A stretch of DNA of 64,000 nucleotides from Agaricus subrufescens (taxonomy: Eukaryota > Basidiomycota > Agaricomycetes > Agaricales > Agaricaceae). Positions 22,543-35,592 of this stretch are shown here, one piece after another; within the stretch, counting starts at the first letter, position 1; each line of letters starts with the position of its first letter. The position numbers and the translations under genes were made by a program. The notes under the pieces were generated by a model. That model searched no databases. It saw only the letters and a program-made list of their open reading frames with translations, and was not told where the DNA came from. The DNA is taken from NCBI GenBank assembly GCA_029945375.1, contig CM057058.1:2914001-2978000 (forward strand), written 5' to 3'.

Positions 22543-24550
22543 CTACGCATTAACATGCAAGCTCGCAATGCCGTTCGTGGCCTCATCTATCGCGCCGCTT
22601 TCAATCAATTTTGTGACTTTTCCGATCGCAACCGTTCTCCCTGAATATAAAATGTGTTCAGCAACAGATAATTTTCCGAGAGTGTAACTAACCTTCATCT
22701 CGTAAAGTGAAACGGCCAAGCTGGGGGTAGTCGGAGAACTTTTCAACACAGATCGGCGCGACTGTTTCGATTAGAGCAACAACTTTTTGTCCTAGATACC
22801 AGATTACTCCATGGCGTAAAAGTTTAGAGCGGCAATCGGATGCTTACCTCTCTTGGCGAATTGAGGAGGTTTTTTGGATTTGCGCCCAGTGGCCTTGTCG
22901 AAGTAATGCAAGAGGCCCTACGAACATGTAAGGAACACAGAAGTGGCGAGATAAACAAGTTGAACGCACGGTCAGCACGACTTCCTCTGAAAGAGTATGC
23001 ACGTGTAACACAGCAGAATATCCGGCACAAATGATATTTTTGTGCTCTAGGATAGCGAGCTGAGCTTCGAAATGTCTCACAGCATGGACAGGCTTCGAGG
23101 AACTAGTTAGCACAAATCCAGGGTTGATATCTTCATCATCGACGCCACGAATACGAATACGGACGTTGTCTCCGCATAGGCCACGATCGACCTCTTCTTC
23201 CATTTCATTGTATATTGCACTCACTTCAACGACATCCTTGTTTGGCATGAGAGTGAGGCTGTCGCCCTTGCGGACATGTCCAGATTCTATTTTGCCGACG
23301 ATCACCGTACCCAAATCTTTGTACTTCTCAGAGACGGGCATCATCAAGGGGGCACTGATCTTGCGATCGACCATGGGCATTTTGTCAAGGTATTCGAGGA
23401 AGGATGGTCCGCTGTGAGAGAATTTTAATCGGCTTAGAATCGAAGGAGGAGAGTGAGCTCGACATACTTCCACCACGAACAGACTTCTGCCGAGACGCGG
23501 TCTTTTAGATTGGCACCAGTGTATGCAGACACCGGCAGGAAGTAGATGTCAGTCTTGGGGTTAAAGCCAGCTGCCCTGACAAAGGGTGTCATTTTTTCTT
23601 TGATTTCCTCGTATCGTGCCTTGTCCCATTGGACTGTTGTGTCATCCATCTTGTTAATCACAACCACCACCTTGGAGACGCCAGCAGTTTTGACCAGCAT
23701 GATGTGTTCACGAGTCTGGCCACCTCTCTCGAAACCAGTCTCAAATTCACCCTTACGAGCTGAGATGACGAGGATAGCAACATCAGCCTGAGCGGCACCA
23801 GATATCATGCTGGGAACATAGGTTTTATGGCCAGGAGCATCGAGAATGGTATACCTCCTCGCATCAGTCTCGAAGTATGCACGGCCTACCTCCACTGTTT
23901 TACCCTTGCTTCGTTCTTGAGGGGTGGAGTCGAGAGCCCAACTGAGGTACCATGTCTCCCGGCCCGCTTCTTTAGCTTCCCTTTCGTACTTTTCCATAGT
24001 GCGCTTATCCACCATTCCAGTCAGGAAGAGGATGTTACCGCCCATGGTACTCTTTCCTGCGTCGACATGACCGATGAAGACAATATTCAAGTGTTCCCTG
24101 ACTGCGCTGTGTAAGATAAGATTGATCAGGAGAAGAAGGCGACGTACGATTTCCGTAGAGATCTTCCAGTACAGCCTCATCGGCAGCATTTTTGACATCC
24201 TGGGCGACGGTGTGGGTATCTGTTTTTGCCTTTTCGGTTGTAAAAGTTTTGGATGAGGTGCCGGCCTGTTCTGCCCTGATGGTGGTGGCCTGAGGCTTGG
24301 GAGTGCCAGGTTTGGATGTGTGGGGGGTGGATGTAGGTGGTGTGTGAGCAGCTGGAGGGAGTTTAGGAGTGGGAGGTGCCTGCGCTGGGTGGGGGGGCTT
24401 TGAGCCTCCGATGCTGAGGGAGATAGTGGGCGGAGGCGGGGGAGCTTCAGTCTGCTCGGGGCGCTCGATGGGGGCGCGGAGGGCGGGCTGGGTAGGGACG
24501 AGGCCTCTGCCAGGGACGAATTCAAAGGCGGAGGCGTTGAGCTTGCTCAT
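22543..24550 (-). CDS. SUP35: Translation termination factor eRF3 (SUP35)
   Basis: GTPase that works with eRF1 to release finished proteins at stop codons. Start at 24550. Residues ~1-13 contain LNASAFEFVP, a PAM2 motif for the MLLE domain of poly(A)-binding protein. A Pro/Thr-rich linker of about 130 residues follows, with no Gln/Asn-rich oligorepeats of the yeast prion type. The GTPase domain shows EHLNIVFIGHVDAGKST (G1), LDSTPQERSKGKTVEVG (switch I), LDAPGHKTYVP (G3) and VVVINKMDD (G4). Beta-barrel domains follow (GPSFLEYLDKMP, GKIESGHVRKGDSL, FDKATGRKSKKPP, GRFTLRDEGRTVAIGKVTK). The stop at 22543 follows NGIASLHVNA. Head-to-head with SLA1, 90 bp between start codons. Confidence 0.95.
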
Positions 24551-24640
24551 GGGGGGAAGGAAGAGCGCAGGCAACGAATTTGTTATCAGAGCCGAGATCA
24601 AAGCCTCTCGCGCCTTTCTCCGCCTCTCCACACCCACGCA
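24551..24640. promoter_or_regulatory. 90-bp shared promoter between SUP35 and SLA1
   Basis: The space between the divergent start codons is only 90 bp. The SLA1 side is C/T-rich (CTTTCTCCGCCTCTCC) up to the ATG. No TATA box seen. Probably a bidirectional housekeeping promoter. Confidence 0.55.
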
Positions 24641-27600
24641 TGGCCACACCAGACCCCGAGCGCTACCTGGCCGTCCTCAAGGCCTCGTACGACTATTCGC
24701 CCCAGTCTGACGACGAGATAGAAATCAAGGAGGACCAGGTCCTCTTTCTTGTTGAACGCACAGACGATGAGTGCGTCCTAGTCGTTTATCTGGTATTGAC
24801 TCCCCCTCACCCCTCACCAGTTGGTGGAAGGTCAAGATCAAGGGCTCCTTACAGGATGCAGAAACTCCAGTTGGTCTTGTTCCCGCCGCGTATGTAGAAC
24901 AGGTCGGTCCTGGGTCGGTAATTTCAACAAGCACCAACTGACACCCCTCGCAGGCTGAGCACGACCACATTGTCAAGGCTCTCTACGACTACGAGGCTGC
25001 TGCGCCTGGTGAACTGACAATCCATGAGGATGATATTTTGTTGGCATTTGATTCGGAAGGGGATTGGCTTCTGGTGCAGAGTAAATCAGGGGGTGGAGGT
25101 GCAGGCTACGTTCCAGAGAATTATGTTGAAGAATCTGCTGGGGATGAAGTATCCTCAACCCCTGCCATCACTCTTCCCTCAGTAAGCGTTTCTTTGTCTC
25201 GTTCTCGTGCCAATTCCCTGAATGTTCAAAGAACCCTCGGCCTGTAAGCACTTACGTAGATCCTGCCGACCGCGTGGCTGCGTCCAAAGTAGCAATTGCA
25301 GATGATATTAAGACTTGGTCAGTATCTGAGGTAGACAAGAAGGGCAAGAAAAAGAAGGGGACACTTGGCATAGGCAATGGTGCCGTCTTTTTTGCAAGTG
25401 AATCTGACAAGGTATCTACATTTTCTCGGGCTTTGTTGGTTTTTATCTTTCTCTAATTTTATATTTCTCCAGACTCCCGTGCAGAAATGGGACACAGCCG
25501 ATGTAACCGATATAACAAGCGAAAAGTCGAAACACGTCAAGATTGAGATCAGCGGCGCCACCCCTGTGACCCTACTCTTCAATGTCGGGTCGAAGGATAA
25601 CGTCGAGGAGATTACCAGGAAGCTTGAAACATCTAGGGATCTTTCCAGACCATCAGAACCCGCATCACCTCCGAATGGAGGTCAGTATGCAGCCCCTTCC
25701 CCCCCAAAGTCCGCCGAGAAGGGCACTGTTCGATTTTCCCCAGCATCACCAACCATTATACCCCCGAGAGAGGATGAAGACGAAGTCGAAGAGGAAGAAG
25801 ATCATCCTACCACCAACGGTCACTCTGCAGTTCCGCAAAAGGGTGTCGAGGACACCGCCGTTGTTCTATACGAATTCCAAGCAGATGGGGATGACGAACT
25901 CACTGTCGCTGAGGATGAAGTACTCACAGTTCTTGAGCGGGATGGAAATGAGTGGTGGAAATGCCGGAATGCTCGTGGGGCTGAGGGTGTTGTTCCTGCT
26001 TCCTATCTTGAGTTAAAGCCTGGTGCATCGAAGGTGGCCGCTTCGGTCCCACCTCCTGGAAGAAATGCAAAGGAGGAAGAAGAAAAGGCAGAAGCGGCGA
26101 GGGCCGCACAAGAAGCTGCCGATCGTGTCAAAGCAGAACTCATGCAGCAAGAGGAAGAAGAGCGAGCGGCAAAGGAGCGCAAGAAATCGGAAGCACAACG
26201 ACGCGCAAGAGAAGCGGCCGCAGCGGCCGAGGCAGAAAGACAGAAACGGAAGGAGGCCGCATCTGCCGCTGCTAAACGATCCCCAACAATCAGGTGAACT
26301 TAAAACGTCTTTGTGAACATCAATCGGAAACTCACCTAATCGCAGCAACAAAACCGACAGGCCTAGTAGCTCATCAACTCGCAAGTCCCAGGATGTCAAA
26401 TGTATGCAGTCTGCTATGTAGGGTTCCGCCGTTGCGCTGACCTATACGCCTAGTCCCTCCCGCCGAGCAAGTCAGGACCTGGCATGACAGAACAGGGCAA
26501 TTCCGTGTGGACGCAGCCTTCGTGGGGTTCAATGGTGGGAAATTTAGGTTACACAAAATCAACGGTGTTATCGTTGAGGTTCCCTCCGAGAAGATGTCGG
26601 TTGATGATATCAAGTTTGTCGAGAAACTAACGCGAAAGTCCGGAAGGGAGGGACGCGGTTCAAGCCAGGCTCAAAAAGAGACTTCTGAAGATGATATACC
26701 TCTTGGGACATTGCAAACTTCTGTGTCTAACTCTCAATCTCAGGCTCCTCCGGCAACAAATCAGAAGCAGAAAGGCCCTCGAATTGATTGGTTTGATTTC
26801 TTCCTCGGGGCGGGCTGTGATGTAGACGACTGCACTAGATATACCGCTGCTTTTGAGCGAGACAAGATTGACGAGTCTATCCTATCTGACATTACCGACT
26901 CAACTATGCGTTCATTGGGCTTACGCGAGGGCGATATCATCAGAGTCAAGAAGGCAATAGATAAGAGGAAGCCGGGTGAGAACATGGAGAAACAAAGCGC
27001 ACATCTCAAAGAGCAGATGAAAAGAGATGAAGAACTGGCAAGACAACTACAGGCCCAAGAAACTGGCGGGGGCTCTTCGAAGTCACCAGCACCTAACCTA
27101 TTTGCGGGCCCAGGAGGTGTTCTCAAGCCGCACCGAGGGAGGAGGAAGGATACTACAGTTACGCTGCCGAAGAGCGTAGATCGTAACATGCTTTCTTCCG
27201 CTTCTGAACAAATCCAGCGTACCACATCGCCTGCAACCACTATTCCTGCTTCTCGCCCTGATTCTGCACCAGCTCAGCCCGCAAGACCTGGTTCGTTACC
27301 TGACTCCACTCCTGCAGCTTCCAGTGGGTTCGAGGATGACGCTTGGGCACCAAGGCCTAGCTCAACAAAGCCCACCCCGACTGCATCTGTCCCCGCTCCT
27401 CAAGGACCAGTGTCTTCTCCCACACCTCCTGTACCCTCTTCCAGCGCCCCACCTTCTACGGTTGCGCCCGCCGCGATAAACGCAACAGCACCTGCCCCAG
27501 CGCCAGCGCCTGCCACAACTTCTAGGAGTCTTGCACAAACCACTGAGTCGGACGTTTTTGATCAACTCGCACGCCTCAGCCAATTGCGGGTAACCCCTCA

Positions 27601-28597
27601 GCCTCCTGTCCAACAGCAACAGCAAATACCCACCACGATTACACCGACGACTCGGGTTGCCTCGCCCCCTTTCAACCCTGGGCTTGGTATTGGGAATTCA
27701 CAATTTCCTATTAACCAGTCTCAAACACAACCTGTCGGGTTACTTCAATCCCAATCTCATCTCTCTCAGCCTACCCAACAATCTCAGCCTCAGGCATATA
27801 ATGGCCCCAGAGGTCCATTCGCACCTGTGCCATCAAACCAGGGTCTTCTTCAGCCTCTGATTCCAACCCAAACTGGGTTCAACAGCTTTATACCCACTCG
27901 TGCTTCCAGTATTCCTCCGCCGTCCACCATGCCTTACCAAAACCAGCTTTCTCCGCCATCGTTTGTAGCGCCTCAACCCACCGGGTTCCTTAATACTGGA
28001 ATGCAGCAGTCGATGATACCACAACAGACAGGGATGCAGCCGTCGATGATACCACAGCAGACAGGGATGCCTGGCCTTTCACCGTCACCTTTTAGTGCTG
28101 GATCAATGAACGCTTCACCTTTTGGTTCTGGTTCGTCATTCATGTCAAATCCAACCAATTCTTTCAGTCCCAGCCCGAATCTCGTTCGTGAGTACCAAAT
28201 ATTCTTCATAAATCTAAAAGATTTCAAGGTACTAATCGAACCAATAGAACCTACGGGAGTTTTTGCTCAATCGCCGTTCGATGCTCCCATGTCCCCACCT
28301 ATGTCTCCTCCTGGAAATTCTAACGCCAACAGTACCGCGCCGGCGAATGTTTTTGCATCTATGAAGTCAGGAACATTTGCAAAGGATGAAGATCATAGCA
28401 CTCCTCAATCTGCCGGTACGTGAAACCAGTCCCTCATAGACCAGCGGAATCTTACTTTCAAGGAATTGGATAGACAAATACAACGCTCTACGACCGAGTA
28501 AGTCAGCAAGCTTGTAAAATGTATCCAGTCTCACACGTCAATAGATCTTGCCCAACAGCCTACGGGATGGGGTTATAGTGGATATTCTGGGTTCTAG
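24641..28597 (+). CDS. SLA1: SLA1-like endocytic adaptor (three SH3, SHD1, SAM/SHD2, Prk1-site tail)
   Basis: Adaptor of clathrin/actin-based endocytosis that binds NPFxD cargo and Las17/End3/Pan1. Domains in order: SH3-1 (LAVLKASYDYSPQSDDEIEI), SH3-2 (IVKALYDYEAAAPGELTIHE), SH3-3 (TAVVLYEFQADGDDELTVAE to WWKCRNARGAEGVVPASYL), a Glu/Ala/Arg coiled coil, SHD1 (RTWHDRTGQFRVDAAFVGF to VEVPSEKMSVDDIKFVEK) and a SAM-like SHD2 (IDWFDFFLGAGCDVDDCTRY to LGLREGDIIRVKKAIDK). The long P/Q/S-rich tail carries Prk1-type [LIVM]xx[QT]xTG sites: LIPTQTG, VAPQPTG, MIPQQTG twice, LAQQPTG. Two short last exons give DKYNALRPNLAQQPTGWGYS and end YSGF at 28597. Convergent with SEC7. Confidence 0.93.
28001..28066 (+). 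repeat. 33-bp in-frame tandem duplication in SLA1
   Basis: Two adjacent near-identical 33-nt units (28001-28033 and 28034-28066) encode MQQSMIPQQTG and MQPSMIPQQTG, so a Prk1-type phosphosite motif is duplicated. The units differ at only a few bases. Confidence 0.9.
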
Positions 28598-28808
28598 AAT
28601 CCAGCAAGGGCACTGGCGGATCTGACTGGACTTTTGCACATTTCTTTGAATTTGGGGCTTCCACATATGTATCATTCCTTAGTATCAGGTTACTGAAATA
28701 ATCCCATGGATACCAAATCCTACAATGATTAAATACGATACAGGCCGGTGTCCTCTTAGAAAATTCGAAAGAGAAACAGAGGTATTAACAGAAAGCATAT
28801 AAGTTGAA

Positions 28809-31800
28809 TCAGGATAGGGTATTCTCTATGATACCTTGTGTGAGGCCAACACGCACGAAGAACGTACGAAGTGCAACGCGGATATCTGGTGCGATTTCGC
28901 GGGCCAAAAGGTCAGTTGCTAAAGGATAAATTGCAGGCATGTAGCGGACAAACTAAGGGAAACAATGAGAAAACAATGCTGAAGGAGATGGGATATTAGG
29001 CTCACAGCTTTGTCATCTAGTCGGCTAAGGCCATCTAGAATTTCGGCAACGACAGGAGTCCATGCTGCAATGTTTTTGCTCTGTGTATCGGCTTTGAGTT
29101 TGTTATAATCTTGCAAAACACCGAGTCCGAGCCTGTGAAGTGTTAGTCATGTGTACATCGTTCACGACAAGAGGCGTACGGCAATAGTCGATCAGCAATT
29201 TGAGGTCGAGCAGCCAAATGGTCTGGCCTTGTGTCGTAATACATGCGAAGTAGGACATGGACGAGAGTTGCGGCACTACTCGATTCTTGCTTCAAGAGGT
29301 TAGGCAGGTGCTTCATAAAACCTAAATTTGATACTGAGCTTCAAATTCTACCCTGAGGCTAGATCCTACGCACCGACTTTCCATAGGCCTGTCCTGAGAT
29401 CTTTGTCGTCATTGAAAGATCGAGCAAACTGATAGCTGTGATCGAGAATGCCCATTAAGCGGAGTAATTGATCAGGAGGAATCGTGTTATAAACGTCGTT
29501 ATTACGCAGCAGCTCGTTTGTCATTTCGATAAGTAGCAGCTGCAACACGCATTTCACGATGATCTGTCGGAATATTCGACGCCTTGTCGCCAATGGGTTC
29601 TGTGACTCTGGTTTGACTGGCTCATTAGAGGGGGACAAAGGAGCAGGTAGAATAGTCAATCCGTTCGTTTCTGTTGGTTGTCGGCAAAAGTGTAGTGTAG
29701 TTTCAGTTGTTGATCACATACCTGTCGAGAGCTCGGAAGGCTCAGATGAGTTGTCAATCTCAACGCGTAAACTCTCGTCAAACAGTTGATGAGGTGTTGT
29801 TGTCCTGAACAGCTTTACGAAGCAAGTGGTTATGCGTTCCCAGCGGGCCGGACTTAATTTCCCGTAATTCCTTTCCAGAAATTGCTGCAAGCATGACGTG
29901 CCTAATCGAGCCAGGGTATCGTTTTCTGCATAGATGATGAGACTTCTCGCAAAGTGTTCGATCACTGCGCGCATACCTTGACATATGCATATGCACAATA
30001 GGTCCAATAGCTCAGTCAATGATTGTTCCAGAATATCGAAATGATAGGTATATAGATCAATGAGGTCACGAAGTGCTTGAATCATAGTTGTTTGCAGCCA
30101 GACGCTCATATCCTCCTGGGTATTGAACCGAGACATATCTTGACTTGATTTGAGCACGGCGAAGATGGGGAAGAGCAACTCTTTGCAGATCGTTTCCCAA
30201 AACTCCGATGGGAAGTCGCGACCGTGCGTTTTGAGTGTTGTGAATAACGAATCAAGGGCCCTTTACAATATAAGCATAGAGTGAGAAGGATGAATGGGTA
30301 GTCACTTACAATCGTCTGACTTCTAGGTCTTCTCCATTCATGATAATGTCATAGAAGCCAAAGAGGACGGGGAACCAGAATCGGATCATACTATCATCCA
30401 TAGAGGTAGAAGAGCTTTGTCCCGAGGATAACGAACATTCCGGACAGTCCAACATAACAGGTATTATACCTCGCAACATGGCAATAGCCAGCAAGCTGAT
30501 TTTCTGATATTTGCTGACTTTGCAGAACTCTGTGACACAGACAGTCAGGTCGGCAAAAGCCCCGTGGCGCACGATGGCAGCGAAGTGCTCCTTGTTGAGC
30601 CTCGTCACGATCTCGAAAGCTGAATTCGCAACACGCTCTGTCAGCACCTTAGACGCAGCAGAAAATACTCCGAACATTGTGCGCCAGCCAGATCGCATAT
30701 TTTGAACACGGGCTTGAACCATCTGCTGCAGACATTGGAGGACCTATGATAACTTTAGCGAATGGTATGGAACATATTTCGTCGTGTATACCATGTCTCT
30801 GATCTCGGGATTTTGATTGTGTGCCATAGTATATTCGAATGGTTTGAGGAAATCCTTTTGGAATTTGAAGTTTGGTAACTCTTCTTTCTCCAGGAAGCGC
30901 ATCGCAAGTTGACGAAGAGAATCCAGTGCAAAAAATCCAACGTGCGGATTAGTATGACAACAGACCTGAGTGCTAGTATTAGAACTATATTGTGCGACTG
31001 AAATGAGTTCCGACCTGATTGAAGTGCTCTCCCAGTATTTCCCACATGTTGGACCATTCAATACGAATCCGGTTCATATTGTAGTAGGATATCTCAACAA
31101 GTTTTTGCAAGCTGAACATACGAGGATGCTGAGACAAGCCAGACGATTGAATTTCCTCCCATGAGACGTCACTCAATGCTTGAACGAAATCGACAATAGC
31201 CGTCTTTATCTTTTTGAGTGCAAGAAGTCGAAGTGAGGAGACGACGTACCCCTGACAAGTAATGGCTCAGAGAAAATACCATATCAGCCGCAACAGTTAT
31301 ATGCGTCGATCGGCTTTCGTTTGCAAGTTCCTCGTTAGGAAGTTTCTTCGAACGGCTATAAAACCATTAGAATTAATCAACCATCGAAGCACAACCTTAC
31401 CCTTTTTTCCCTGATTCCGGAAGTTCAACGCCCCCACTAATCAGTTGCATGCGTTCCAGTTGACTGACACAGGTCAGGACCTCTTGCCATGAACCTTTGA
31501 GGTTGTTGCCTTCGGTGACCGCAACATCAAGCAAAGTCTTAATGGCGTCCATATTTTTCGTCCTCATTTCTCCCAGATTATTGAGAAAAGTAAACTTGGC
31601 GAGGGTGGTGACGAATGCATTGCGCTGCAATTGCAGATCGAAGAAGCATACTATTTTGATAGAATTCTTGAAACCATCCAGGCATAATTCTACGATCTCT
31701 AAGTCATCCGTATCTTGGAGTGGGCCGGAAAGACCAGCAAGGAAAGGTATCCAAGCTACTTCAAACATAGGGCGGACATGGACGAAATGCGATGCACTAA

Positions 31801-34800
31801 AAAATTGGTCACCTGCCTTCGACCCTTTACGTTGAGACCGCATCAAGGTGCGAAAGAGAGCCTAGACCTCCGTCAGAACCGAAAATTCAACGATCATAAA
31901 TCCCCACCTCAGTCTTAGTAGCCATTCCACTTGTCTGCACCACGTATGCTTCCCTTTGTAGATCCCTTCCGACGTTAACGATGGCATTCGCAAGACCAGG
32001 CGCTGAAGAGGCAGAAGGGATAGGTGATTCAACTTCATCCTTCATTCTGATTTCGTTGTTGACAATGTCATCAAAAATATCCGACAAAAACTCTTCAGGT
32101 AGATCAGCATTATCGTTAATGCCACGATTGTTTTTCACGAATTCAGCTTTCGTCATCCGCCTCTTGATCTGAGGGTTGTGCGCATCAGTATTGAGTAAAA
32201 TAACGGAATATGCCAAGACATAAGCCGCCTCTAAAGAGTTTGGTTAATGATAAAACTCTTTTCCGATCACAGGATGACTGACCGGCATTTGCGAAAGGAG
32301 TTTTCGAATTTCCAGCGATATAACGAGCCGCAAACTTCAACATGAAGCGATCGATTTTCTGAGCCTCTCCAGGTAATCTGAAAGCTTGCAGGAATACTCG
32401 AAGAGCGGCCACGAAAGGCAAATCACGGAAGTCAAGCTGATCGACAAATGCATGCATAATAGCAATGTTCTCCGCGTCACTGACCGCCAACTGATTAATG
32501 GAAAGATTGGCGAAACATCATAAAAAGCGTACCCTTCACCCAGATATTCTCCAATCATAGCCTTGTGCAATCCATCGGTGATCAGTAGGAATTTTGCTAT
32601 GTCTTCTGGCGCTCGACTAGAAATAAAACCGTGTTCGATAAGAAAATCGATACCCTAAATACAGTAATGAGCATTTGAATCGATTAGTAGGACTCTTCGC
32701 TAACCTTCTTGGGCTTGAAGTTGAATTTTTTAAGACCTTGCAGTAAAGTGGTCTTTTTCTGCTTCGCACTTTCAAATTTGGTAGGGTCATCGATAATTTC
32801 CGGTGTCGGCTGCCGCAATGGTTCCACATTCGTCACTGGTGTTCCGTCTGAGGTACTGGGCTCATTTTTTTCTTCTTCACCATTTTGAGAATGACTGTTA
32901 GTCCTCAATTGGGTGTCGTCTCCTTTTCCTGCCATGGTGCTCCACGTGACGAGGGATCGCAAAACAGAGACCAAGCATTCAATACCCTGGCGCCTGAGTT
33001 GACCTTCTGTTAGTCCCATGTTGGATGTGTCTAAGGTACCGGGTACAGTCAAGACTGAGTTCCCCAAGGAATTACTGATAGCAGACGATGGGTTCTTCGT
33101 GGTAGGATGATTGGTTGTGTTTGAAGAATCCGTACCCTTCTGAGGGAGAGTGGAGATGGGCATAGAAGCAAATTTGGATATGATATTGATAAAACTAGAA
33201 GAATCATTAGACGATAAAGGTTGGGCCACATTTCAACGTACTGCTCATAGATATTGTCCGCTGCCTCACTATCACAGTCGTAGTTGAGATAGATCTCGAC
33301 GAGTGCTTGTGGGTCCTGACACAATCGCGAGAGCACTCCTAAGATGATAGCCTTTTGCTTCAGGGTGGCGGTTCGCATTTCGAGGATAGGCATGAATATT
33401 TCGTGTAATAGTACTTCAATCTCTTTCTATTCGTTTGTTAGTGCGATGACGAAGAAACGTAAAGTTGAACACGACCTTGAGCCTGGTGCGCATTCCGGAC
33501 AAAACTCGCCAAAATATTTCGACGCTGATTTCAAAAACTTGAGGGACAGGGCTAACAGCATTCCGACTTAGACACAAACAAAGGTGTTGGTTGATAGCCT
33601 GAACGAAAGGCATAGGTTCATTCTGAGAATTTGAGTAGACAATGGCTGTAGGATCAACGAAGATTGGCATATGCGAATTTAAAACCGTTAGAACCAGATG
33701 CAGAGCGAGTAACTTCGACCGCATGGGGTGAGATTTAGGATCCCGCTCGCTGAAATCAAATTTATCAGGACAGAATAAAGCGTGGCAAAGAGAGATTCCC
33801 ACCTCTCTGTATTCAAGGGTTTCATAGTAAGCTTGCAAAGTGCTCTAAAAACCAGATATGCGTCCTTGACGAATAGATCTCGTTGTGTAAGTTTGTGCAT
33901 CTCATGTGGCATTTCAATCGAAGTATCAATATCGCTGTTCGTATCAGGTTCATTTCTGGACATAAACAATATGCAAAGTGGTTCAAGAAGACAACCAACA
34001 CATACTTTTCTGCCTCCACGGTTTCGGGTAAATTGTCGCCACCCATACTCTCAGTTCGGACGATATCATCCGAGGGCGACAGAGAAGAGACGGACGATCC
34101 ACTGGATGTCTTTGTTTCCTCCATAGACTGCTTTAGATTAATGGACCCATTTGATGAATTGACCATTTCCTCTTGCGACACTGCAGTAAGAGAGGTCCGG
34201 CTCGTTGAGGCAGCAAGAGTCTGGGTATCTTCAGAGTATGATACTGATCCCTCTGCCTGCTTTGAGTCTTCTCGCGGTCTACAACGAGTGAAAATATGAT
34301 GAACCATTTGACTGAGGCCGCCCTGCGCGACCATCTGGTTGACAGGATCTGCGCTTAGTAAGAATACATTGTAGACAGTGCGGACGGTCTTGAGGAGGGA
34401 GGAATGGTGTACAAAAACTGATGGAGAAAGAACGAGGGCGAGAAGCGCTTTCACTATTTGCAGAGAAACTGCCTCCGGGGTAGTCTCCGTGTGACAGGCC
34501 GTGATGGTATGGACAACCAGATCAACAATAGACGGTTGCGGGACGTTGGCCTGCGGTGCACGACCAATCGAGTTACGCCCAGTAGGATGAGGAGAAGTAG
34601 GTGGCGAAGGCATACCATTGGAGAGGTATATATCGTCCTCGGCGAAAAAGGAATAAGAAATCAATTTTGATATGCAGTCTAGACTGGCAATCATAAGCTT
34701 CTCGTTCTTGGTCTCGCATGCAAGCCGCAGAGGCTCTAGTATGTCTCGAGGATGATCGTAGGCTAAGTTCGACCGAATGAGTTCGAGAGCGCGTTGTGCG

Positions 34801-35366
34801 CTATCTCGCAGAGGAGCGGAACGCTTCGCCTCTCTAGATGCCGCGATTGTTTCCAATGCCGATATGATGAGTACGACAGAGACATTATTGCCCTTCGACA
34901 TCGTCAAAGACCTTTTATGGCCAGATGAAGATGCAGTGCTTGTGCGTGAGGGTACGGGAGGAGAATTTCCCCTTTGCTCCTCTGGCGTTGATGTCGTATT
35001 TTGGTGAGAGATGGGGCTGGGGGACATGGATTCATGGGCAAGAGATGTAGAGTGTTCGGATTCTTCGCTGAGGTTGAGCGCCGGGCGAACCTCTCCGGTT
35101 ACAGGCTCCGAGACGTCCTCCAGAACAGCCGTATCTTGAGATATGTTTTCAAGTGAATCAGAGTCTTTGGAAATTGCAACAGTACTCGAGAGCCCTCCTT
35201 CATGGGCACTGACATGAGAGCTCTCACTAGCCGATGTTCCTGTTGCCTCCTCGTCGTGAACCTGCAAGGCGGAAGACGTTGCAACACCATCCGATGGGTT
35301 TTCCGCAATGTGTTGAGGGACAATCTCGTCCAGCATCGCCTCGGGTCGCGTAGTATCCTCCTCCAT
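28809..35366 (-). CDS. SEC7: Large Arf guanine-nucleotide exchange factor, SEC7/BIG family
   Basis: Golgi/TGN Arf1-GEF of about 1,900 residues. The start is taken at 35366 ([19 protein letters not shown]); the codon at 35396 is GTG. A Ser/Glu-rich N-terminus precedes the DCB region ([40 protein letters not shown]) and the HUS region ([19 protein letters not shown]). The Sec7 catalytic domain follows: [54 protein letters not shown] (glutamic finger E in PGE) and [23 protein letters not shown] helical repeats fill the rest ([39 protein letters not shown]). The last exon holds [19 protein letters not shown] and stops at 28809. More than a dozen short introns. Confidence 0.93.
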
Positions 35367-35592
35367 GGAGCGGCGCGGTAGTCCAACTGTCGTCACCTAG
35401 GGATGTGAAAGGCCTGAGCCTCAGGATCCAAGTACGCAGGGTCCTGGCAAAATGACGAACGCGGGACTGCGCCCAGTACGCTGCATTTCCTGGTCATCAC
35501 GTGTTCGGCATGGTCTCGGTCTCGGAATGAAATTCGATGCAGCGATTTGGCCCAGATGTCCCGAAATTCTTACTTTTCCTTCTGCCAGAACT
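35367..35592. promoter_or_regulatory. Shared promoter between SEC7 and deoxyhypusine synthase
   Basis: 226 bp between divergent start codons, with a TCACGTG E-box-like site at 35497-35503. No TATA box seen. In-frame codons upstream of the chosen deoxyhypusine synthase ATG could extend that protein. Confidence 0.45.

Noticed and set aside
35367..35396. Upstream extension of SEC7 to 35396
   Set aside because: The codon there is GTG; the first ATG in frame is at 35366.
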